Source: Deltaproteobacteria bacterium (GTDB taxonomy: Bacteria > Myxococcota_A > Bradymonadia > UBA7976 > VGTA01). Taken from it: DNA of 6,140 nucleotides. Positions within the stretch are counted from its first letter, which is position 1; each line of letters begins with the position of its first letter. This document shows, piece by piece, positions 1 to 6,140 of the stretch. The position numbers and the translations under genes are program-made. Below the pieces are notes generated by a model that had not been told where the DNA came from, searched no databases, and worked only from the letters and a program-made list of their open reading frames with translations. The DNA is taken from assembly GCA_016874875.1 (NCBI GenBank), contig VGTA01000223.1:1-6140 (forward strand), given 5' to 3'.

Positions 1-50
1 AAAATCGCTCACACTGCCCCCGTTCGTCCGTCTCCCCCATCGAGGTCATT

Positions 51-56
51 GAGGTG
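51..56 (+). promoter_or_regulatory. Probable ribosome binding site of the lipoprotein gene
   Basis: GAGGTG lies 8 bases upstream of the ATG at 65 and is a good Shine-Dalgarno-like match at normal spacing. A second GAGG at 42-45 is too far away to be the main site. The site supports the ATG at 65, which is also the start that gives a complete signal peptide. No promoter is recognisable in the 50 bases before it, so the promoter probably lies outside the window. Confidence 0.5.
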
Positions 57-64
57 CCGCCCTT

Positions 65-148
65 ATGAGATTCTTCCCCCCCTCTTTCCCGCGGGGCGCT
101 GCGCGGCGCCTGCTCGCCGCGCTCTCGCTGCTCGTGGCGGCGTCCTGC
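65..148 (+). other. Lipoprotein signal peptide with lipobox Cys28
   Basis: Residues 1-28 have a basic n-region (R10, R14, R15), a hydrophobic core LLAALSLLVAA and Ala-Ala-Ser-Cys at 25-28, which fits the permissive bacterial lipobox. The residue at +2 is Ala, not Asp, so there is no classical inner-membrane retention signal. The Arg pair lacks the surrounding residues of a Tat motif, so Sec export is more likely. Confidence 0.75.
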
Positions 149-3100
149 GCGGAGCCCGTCAAGGACATCAACCGCGTGCAGCCCAACCTCTTGGCGAAGC
201 GCGACCTCGAGGGTGAGTGGTACATGCTCCAGACGGTGGTGGACGTCCCCGCCACCTCCTACTTCACCTTTATCGGCGAGACGTCGGTGATGGAGCGCGT
301 GCGCTGGGAGGTGCAGGAGGACCTCCTCATCGCCTATCGCAGCTATGAGCGCGTGCGGGGGTCGGGCGCGCCCACGACGCAGGTGCCCTTTGATGGCAAG
401 GAGAGTCCCATCGCCGCCTATCGCGTGCAGGGGCATGTGGATATCCGCCGCGAGTACAACAGCTCCACCGGGGAGCAGAGCAACGTCATCTCCGAGAACA
501 CCGCCGACCGCCCGTGGTTCGAGCGCGACTATGTGCGCGTGGACTGGTCGGCGAGTCTGATTCCCAACTTTGAGATGATCGCCCCCACGCTCTCGATCAC
601 GCCCTCGTACTTTGAGCCCAACGAGAAGGACAGCCCCAGCGCCCTCTACCGCGAGGAGGACGAGGGGGGGCTGATGCGGTACTTTGACGTGACGGGGCGC
701 TACATGGTGGAGCCCGACGAGGACGGCTGCATCTACGCGATGTACTATCTGGCGGTGGGCGACTGCGCGTCCGCCGAGATCAGCATCCGCACCTCGTTCT
801 CGCGCGTGCCCGCCCAGAGCACCTACGAGCCCTTCCAGTACGACGACCCGCTGATGAGCCGCTTTGGCTACTTCCGCAACGAGTACTACGAGTACGACGA
901 GCAGCGCGGGGCGCGCGACGCGGGGCGCCGCAACCTCATCAACCGCCACGACGTGTGGGAGCGCTCGTATGACGAGGCGGGGCGGCTGATTCCGGTGGCG
1001 GAGCGCGTGGCTAAGGCGATCCCGTATTACCTCAACGACCCCTTCCCCGAGGAGCTCCGCGGCGCGGCGCAGGAGACGATGCGTCAGTGGAATGAGGCCT
1101 TCGTGCGCGGACTCGGGGCGCTCAGCGACAAGGCGCTCTCGGCGGTGGAGCGCGTGGACGGGGTGCCGCAGGTGCTGTTGCTCTGCAGCAACCCCGTGCG
1201 CGAGGGCGAGCCCGCCGCCTGCGGCCCCGCCGGCACCGCGCGCCGCATGGGCGACCTCCGCTACTCCACCCTCCACTGGGTGGACACCCACACCATGGAG
1301 GGGCTGCTCGGCTACGGCCCCGCCGCCACGGACCCGATCACCGGCGAGATCGTCTCCGGGAAGGCGTACGTGTACGGCGCCGCCGTCAACGTCTACGCGA
1401 GCTACGCCCTCGACGTGATCCGCTACTTTAGCGACCAGACCACCCTCGGGGAGCTGATCAACGGCGACAGCTTCAGCGACGCGCTCTTGGCGCGCCTGAG
1501 CGGGCGCCCCCTCGACGAGGGGCGCCCGCGCCACGCGGCGCAGGCGATCGAGACCTTCTCGCTCAAGGACGCGCGCGCGCAGGCGCGCCCTCGCCTCGCG
1601 GGGCGCCGCAACGCCCGCGCCGACCTCACGCCCCACGACAGCGCCGCCATCGAGTCGCGCATCGCCGAGGCGAGCGCCCGCCGCCCGAGCCCCGTGAACG
1701 CCGAGGTCAAGCGCGCCCTCGAGGCGCGCGCGGGGCGCCCGTGGGAGGACCTCCCCGACGCCCTCAAGCGCCTCGGGCTCACCCTGAGCCCCGAGCGCCT
1801 CAAGCGCATCCAGGACCGCCGCAAGCGCGCCATCGCCCGCACCGCCGACCTCGCCGACATGCTCGCCCCCGACGTGGCGGGCATCGTGAAGCGCTACGCC
1901 GACCGCTATGACCCCTCCAAGGACGATGAGCTGTGGCGCGACCTCCGCGCGGAGGTCTTTGCGTCGGTGGCGGAGCACGAGGTGGGGCACACCGTCGGCC
2001 TGCGCCACAACTTCCAGGGCAGCTACGACAGCGTCAACTACCCCGACGAGTACTGGGCGCTCCGCGCCGAGAGCCTCGCCCCCGTGGAGGACGTCGGCGG
2101 GTTCTTTCGACAGAACCGCCTCACGCAGGCCCAGAGCGACGGGGCGATGCGCCAGATGCAGTACTCGTCGATCATGGACTACGGGTTCGCGTGGCAGAGC
2201 GACCTCAACGGGCTCGGCAAGTACGACGAGGCGGCGATCATCTTTGGCTACACGTCGCACCTCGCGCCGGTGGAGGGCTGCGAGCCCACGCCGGGGCGCG
2301 CGGACGAGTGCGCGCGCCCGGTGCGCGGGCTCGTGGAGGTGTTCAAGAAGACGCGCGGTGAGCTCGGCTGCGCGGGCCACATGCTCGACCCGCTCACCGC
2401 CGCCGAGCGCGCGGCGGGGGGGCCCGCCTTTGAGTGCGACCTCCCGGGCGTGTCGGCGCCCAAGCGCGAGTACGCGCGCGACCGCCTCGACACGTCGGGG
2501 CCGAGCGTGTCGTTTGAGGGCTTCACGCTCGACGACCCAGGGCTGCCCTCGATCTCGCTCCTAGAGCGCTACCACTACACCTCGTTCGCGCAGGCGCTCC
2601 CGGGCCTCGAGGACCTCACGGCGAGCGGGCGCGAGCTGATGCTCTATGAGGATTTCTTGGCGCAGCGCGGGCAGGAGCGCTTCGCCGACCGCAAGCTCCG
2701 CGTGCCCTACCTGTTCTGCTCCGACGAGTGGGAGTCCGCCCTCATCAGCTGCCACATGTACGACCACGGCGCCGACCCCTACGAGCTCACGCAGAGCCGC
2801 CAGTACAGCTACCAGGCCTACTACCCCTTCGTGAACTTCCGCCGCGACCGCCCCGAGTTCGAGGTGTGGGACCCCCTGTTCAACTACTTCTATCGCGACT
2901 TCTTGCCCCTCAGCGACATCTTCCAGGGCTGGTACATCGCCCCCTACGGCTTCGACGACCTGTTCGACACGAGCTACGAGGCCGCCATCTCGGCGGGGGT
3001 GAATCTGCTGATGAGCGTGCTCGCCACCCCCACGCACGGCACCTTCTGCGAGAACGCGCAGGGGGAGCTGGTGTACGTGGGCGACAACCCCGTGCTGCAG

Positions 3101-4585
3101 AACGAGGCGCGCGAGCAGCCCGACTGCAAGGAGGGCGGGCGCCTCATCTACCTCCCCCCCGGCGAGGGCCGCCGCCACTTCTCCACCTACGACCCGGAGT
3201 CCGGGTACCAGTTCGAGCTCAAGCCCGAGGAGGCGGGGCACTACTGGGCGACGCTGGCGGCGGTGTGGACGCTCTTTGACACGGAGGCGTACCTGATCGG
3301 GCTCGACGGGGACGCGGGGGTGTACGCGATCGGCTTCTTTGACTGGTTCGACGACGTGTTCTTCAAGTCTTTCGGTGATATCCTCACGGACGACTACAAG
3401 GCGTTTGGGCCGCGCGCGCTGCCCGTGAGCGAGGGGGCGACGCCGGGGCAGCCGCGCCTCGCGCGCCTCCAGTACATGACGCCCTCGCCCTTCTACGGCT
3501 ACGACCCCCTCACGGGCCGCCCCGCCGAGGACCCCACGGCGGGCCCGGCGGCGGGGCCGACGGGGCTGTGCGAGCCCTGCGAGTCCAACGACGAGTGCGC
3601 GGGCTACACGGGGTTCGTGGGGGGCGTGTTCTGCGGGGAGCTCGAGAGCGGGGACCTCGCGTGCCTGCAGGACTGCAGCGACGGCCCCGAGCGCTGCCCT
3701 GAGGGCACCGAGTGCGACGAGGCGCTCAACTGCGTGCCCGGCCCCGCGATCAACGCCTGCGTGCCCCTCGCGGGCGCCTGCGGCGCCGACCACCCGCTCG
3801 GGCGCTGCCCCGCCGGCAGCACCTGCCGCGACGGCGAGTGCTACGCGCCGCCGGAGGCGCTCGTGGTGCAGAGCGACCCCACCTTCATGATCAAGACCGA
3901 CGTGTTCTGGTACGGCTTCATCTACACCACCTCGTCGTTCAGCACCCGCTTCAACGACCAGCTCAACGTGTTCCGCCCCGGCACGCCCGGCGAGGTGGCG
4001 CTGGCCCCCGGCGCCGACGCGGAGCAGGTGAGCTTCACCGACCCCGAGTCGGGAATCACCTACGCCGCCGTGCAGGCGCGCTGCGCCATCAACGCGCCCG
4101 CCGGGTCGGTGGGGCTGTGCGGCTCCTGCGACAGCAACGAGGACTGCGCGGGCTTCGAGGAGGGGGGCTACGGCGAGGTGTTCTGCGTGGACCTCGACGG
4201 CTCAGGGCGGGGCGTGTGCATCCAGGACTGCACCGAGGACGAGGCGCTGTGCGGCGGCGCCACGGCGTGCGACGCCGAGACGGGCAACTGCCTGCCCCGC
4301 GACGGCGCGTGCGACGGCGCGCCCGGCTACGCCCCCCTCGCCCCGCAGTGCCGCCTCTCGGGCGGCGCCGCCTCGATGGCGGCGCGCATGGTGCGCCGCG
4401 GGCGGGAGCTGGCGGAGGCGTATGAGGAGGCCACGGACACCTACGTGAACTTCAGCGGCGACGACCAGGCGGCGTATGACGCGGCCGTGAGCCGGTACTA
4501 CCGCGACAGGTTCTATCTGCGGAGCCACGTGGAGCTGATCGAGACGCTGCGCGCGACCTACGACATCTTCGGCAAGGTGTTCTGA
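65..4585 (+). CDS. Large lipoprotein with metzincin-type zinc metalloprotease domain (EcxA/DUF4953-like) and Cys-rich modules
   Basis: This encodes a 1506-residue predicted secreted zinc endopeptidase anchored by lipid. The N-terminus has arginines (R2, R10, R14, R15), a hydrophobic stretch and a lipobox ending in Ser27-Cys28. Residues about 40-300 look beta-rich and aromatic. Residues about 318-346 (ending WNEAF at 342-346) and DPITGEIVSG from 423 resemble the pre-catalytic part of EcxA/DUF4953-type metalloproteases. An Arg/Ala-rich helical stretch covers about 465-620. HEVGHTVGLRH at 638-648 supplies three zinc-binding His and the catalytic Glu639. SSIMDYG follows with Met704 as the Met-turn, 56 residues after the third His, and then GKYDEAAIIFGY. 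The C-terminal part holds two nine-Cys modules (1169-1223 and 1352-1409) separated by a segment with RFNDQLNVF. All catalytic residues are present, so activity is plausible. The substrate is unknown. An outer-membrane or surface location is inferred from the lipobox and Ala at +2. No frameshift is visible. The family assignment is from memory of motifs, not from a search. Confidence 0.85.
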   Translation: MRFFPPSFPRGAARRLLAALSLLVAASCAEPVKDINRVQPNLLAKRDLEGEWYMLQTVVDVPATSYFTFIGETSVMERVRWEVQEDLLIAYRSYERVRGSGAPTTQVPFDGKESPIAAYRVQGHVDIRREYNSSTGEQSNVISENTADRPWFERDYVRVDWSASLIPNFEMIAPTLSITPSYFEPNEKDSPSALYREEDEGGLMRYFDVTGRYMVEPDEDGCIYAMYYLAVGDCASAEISIRTSFSRVPAQSTYEPFQYDDPLMSRFGYFRNEYYEYDEQRGARDAGRRNLINRHDVWERSYDEAGRLIPVAERVAKAIPYYLNDPFPEELRGAAQETMRQWNEAFVRGLGALSDKALSAVERVDGVPQVLLLCSNPVREGEPAACGPAGTARRMGDLRYSTLHWVDTHTMEGLLGYGPAATDPITGEIVSGKAYVYGAAVNVYASYALDVIRYFSDQTTLGELINGDSFSDALLARLSGRPLDEGRPRHAAQAIETFSLKDARAQARPRLAGRRNARADLTPHDSAAIESRIAEASARRPSPVNAEVKRALEARAGRPWEDLPDALKRLGLTLSPERLKRIQDRRKRAIARTADLADMLAPDVAGIVKRYADRYDPSKDDELWRDLRAEVFASVAEHEVGHTVGLRHNFQGSYDSVNYPDEYWALRAESLAPVEDVGGFFRQNRLTQAQSDGAMRQMQYSSIMDYGFAWQSDLNGLGKYDEAAIIFGYTSHLAPVEGCEPTPGRADECARPVRGLVEVFKKTRGELGCAGHMLDPLTAAERAAGGPAFECDLPGVSAPKREYARDRLDTSGPSVSFEGFTLDDPGLPSISLLERYHYTSFAQALPGLEDLTASGRELMLYEDFLAQRGQERFADRKLRVPYLFCSDEWESALISCHMYDHGADPYELTQSRQYSYQAYYPFVNFRRDRPEFEVWDPLFNYFYRDFLPLSDIFQGWYIAPYGFDDLFDTSYEAAISAGVNLLMSVLATPTHGTFCENAQGELVYVGDNPVLQNEAREQPDCKEGGRLIYLPPGEGRRHFSTYDPESGYQFELKPEEAGHYWATLAAVWTLFDTEAYLIGLDGDAGVYAIGFFDWFDDVFFKSFGDILTDDYKAFGPRALPVSEGATPGQPRLARLQYMTPSPFYGYDPLTGRPAEDPTAGPAAGPTGLCEPCESNDECAGYTGFVGGVFCGELESGDLACLQDCSDGPERCPEGTECDEALNCVPGPAINACVPLAGACGADHPLGRCPAGSTCRDGECYAPPEALVVQSDPTFMIKTDVFWYGFIYTTSSFSTRFNDQLNVFRPGTPGEVALAPGADAEQVSFTDPESGITYAAVQARCAINAPAGSVGLCGSCDSNEDCAGFEEGGYGEVFCVDLDGSGRGVCIQDCTEDEALCGGATACDAETGNCLPRDGACDGAPGYAPLAPQCRLSGGAASMAARMVRRGRELAEAYEEATDTYVNFSGDDQAAYDAAVSRYYRDRFYLRSHVELIETLRATYDIFGKVF
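1500..1529. repeat. Perfect 11-bp inverted repeat inside the lipoprotein gene
   Basis: The arm at 1500-1510 is the exact reverse complement of the arm at 1519-1529, with an 8-base loop at 1511-1518. In the mRNA this would be a very stable G+C-only stem. It encodes the small protein repeat GRPLDEGRPR at the start of the Arg/Ala-rich segment. It may be a by-product of Gly-Arg-Pro codons in very GC-rich DNA. It is not followed by a T-run, so it is not a terminator. Confidence 0.6.
1976..2008 (+). other. Metzincin zinc-binding motif HExxHxxGxxH (residues 638-648)
   Basis: The codons spell HEVGHTVGLRH. His638, His642 and His648 are the expected zinc ligands, Glu639 the general base and Gly645 the conserved turn glycine. 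The following Asn-Phe resembles EcxA/DUF4953-like proteins, where HEVGHTLGLRHNF is typical. The Met-turn methionine is encoded at 2174-2176. Having the motif and Met-turn in order in one frame makes a chance match unlikely. Confidence 0.88.
3569..3733 (+). repeat. Cys-rich module, copy 1 (residues 1169-1223)
   Basis: Nine cysteines are spaced C-x2-C-x5-C-x11-C-x9-C-x3-C-x6-C-x5-C-x5-C. It starts with CEPCESNDECAG and includes CLQDC and CPEGTEC. The same order and nearly the same spacing recur at 4118-4291. A further Cys-rich extension runs to residue 1259 (CVPLAGAC, CPAGSTC). Small disulfide-rich modules like this are common in extracellular proteins of myxobacteria and relatives. The likely role is stabilisation or binding outside the cell. 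No specific domain family is assigned. Confidence 0.75.
4118..4291 (+). repeat. Cys-rich module, copy 2 (residues 1352-1409)
   Basis: Nine cysteines are spaced C-x2-C-x5-C-x12-C-x10-C-x3-C-x6-C-x5-C-x6-C. They align one to one with the first module. Shared features include CxSC/CEPC at the start, SN followed by two acidic residues, then CAG, VFC and C[IL]QDC. Divergence at most other positions implies an old internal duplication, not a recent one. It sits between the RFNDQLNVF segment and the final helical tail, as if inserted into the C-terminal domain. Confidence 0.72.
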
Positions 4586-4593
4586 GCGGCCCC

Positions 4594-5682
<1,089 letters not shown>

Positions 5683-5913
5683 CCCCCTATCGCCTGCGCG
5701 GGTTTGAGGTGCCCGCGGGGGCGGAGGGGGTGAACGCGCTGCATGATCGCCTCTGGCTCCCCGCCCCCGCCCCCGAGGCGCTCTCGCCGCTCGTGTTGGA
5801 GGGGCCCGGGGGGGGTGAGGTGGCGCGGGGGGCGCTGTTCGAGTAAGGGGGGGCTGTTTGAACGGCAGGTCGTCTCGCCGTGCTCTGCACGCGCCCTCCC
5901 CCGCCCCCCGCTG

Positions 5914-5928
5914 ACGCCGCTGGCGTTT
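5914..5928 (+). terminator. Possible weak hairpin terminator
   Basis: ACGCC (5914-5918), loop GCT and GGCGT (5922-5926) form a perfect 5-bp stem with a TTT end, about 70 bases after the stop at 5846. The stem is short and the T-run minimal, so intrinsic termination would be weak. A T-rich stretch starting near 5959 might help, but no other hairpin directly precedes it. Confidence 0.25.
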
Positions 5929-5956
5929 GCGCTGCGCTTGCGGACGGCTGCGGGCT

Positions 5957-6060
5957 ATGTTTTGTTTTGATGGGTTGAGTTTTCTTTATTGTTTATAGGT
6001 GTTTGTGTTGTTGTTTGTGTTGTCTGGTTTGGGGGTGTTTGGAGCGATTTGGTGTTCGGT
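5957..6060 (+). other. G+T-rich strand-skewed segment
   Basis: In 5961-6060 the + strand has 89 G or T, 7 A and 4 C, a sudden loss of both the high C content and the high GC of the coding DNA. It contains TTG/TGTT-type short motifs (for example GTTTGTGTTGTTGTTTGTG at 6001-6019) but no exact tandem unit. The transcript of the minus strand would be C/A-rich and unstructured. The function is unknown. A leader, a terminator zone or a promoter-rich spacer are all possible. Confidence 0.6.
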
Positions 6061-6140
6061 GGGCTGTGTTGAGGGCGGGGGCGTGAGGTGCTTCTGAGGG
6101 GGGTGAGCTGAGGGAGGGGGGCGTGGAGAGCCCTGTGGTC

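Larger units (their letters stand above)
5847..6140. other. Gene-free 3' region
   Basis: No reading frame on either strand shows the codon bias of the two genes. The first 100 bases remain GC-rich and contain a short hairpin. From about 5957 the + strand turns T- and G-rich, and from about 6061 it is G-rich with few C. No tRNA, rRNA or recognisable promoter was found. It is probably an intergenic region leading to a gene beyond the window. Confidence 0.6.

Noticed and set aside
920..1612. 15-base exact repeat (gcggggcgccgcaac at 920-934 and 1598-1612) and frequent GGGGCGC words
   Set aside because: Both copies encode AGRRN in frame and reflect preferred Gly and Arg codons, so no repeat family is needed.
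1908..2564. 218-residue + strand frame overlapping the zinc-motif region
   Set aside because: It is an Arg/Ser/Thr-rich shifted-frame shadow of the main gene.
2561..3793. 410-residue open frame on the minus strand inside the lipoprotein gene
   Set aside because: Its protein is dominated by Ala, Arg, Val and Glu with repetitive content typical of an antisense shadow in GC-rich DNA. The + strand frame has a full metalloprotease with catalytic motif and signal peptide.
5743..5970. Small + strand frame with a second LFE-like motif (ctgttcgag at 5835-5843, ctgtttgaa at 5854-5862)
   Set aside because: The near-repeat at 19-base spacing around a G-run might suggest a frameshifted extension. However, the TAA at 5844-5846 already ends the good frame and the following residues have no coding character.
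5967..5999. TTGATG ... TATAGG as a + strand promoter
   Set aside because: The spacer is 21 bases and both boxes are poor matches. It is likely chance in T/G-rich sequence. A minus-strand TATAAA at 5992-5997 has no -35 box at suitable distance.

Overview
The window is very GC-rich (well over 65% by eye, with nearly every third codon position G or C). It carries two genes in tandem on the + strand, then a damaged-looking C/G tract and a gene-poor tail. The first gene product is a very large lipoprotein carrying a metzincin-type zinc motif and Cys-rich modules. Together with the base composition this suggests a predatory or social member of the Myxococcota (former Deltaproteobacteria), possibly Bradymonadia-like. 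That placement is inference from style, as there is no marker gene here.

Layout: positions 1-64 are a short leader with a plausible ribosome binding site. Positions 65-4585 encode a 1506-residue lipoprotein. It has a lipobox at Cys28, a beta-rich N-terminal region, a pre-catalytic region resembling EcxA/DUF4953-type metalloproteases, a complete HExxHxxGxxH zinc motif (residues 638-648) with a Met-turn (Met704), and a C-terminal region containing two copies of a nine-cysteine module. Eight bases after its stop, at 4594, a second gene begins. It encodes a retropepsin-like (clan AA) protein with two lobes in one chain. The first lobe has a good DSG motif and the second has DLG at the equivalent place.

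From 5312 to 5528 the sequence collapses into runs of C and G (29 C, 11 G, then many shorter runs) with four T and no A. Sensible coding resumes on the other side in a different frame and ends at 5846. The simplest reading is that the second gene, or a third one fused or adjacent to it, is broken in this assembly by an unreliable low-complexity tract. A true proline-rich linker or a biological frameshift cannot be excluded.

From 5847 to 6140 there is no convincing gene. This stretch has a small hairpin followed by a segment that is 89% G+T on the + strand (5961-6060), in sharp contrast to the coding DNA.

Taken together, the pair looks like a two-gene unit: a surface-anchored zinc protease candidate, translationally close to an aspartic-protease-like protein with no visible export signal. 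No known defence, mobile or biosynthetic system is recognisable.
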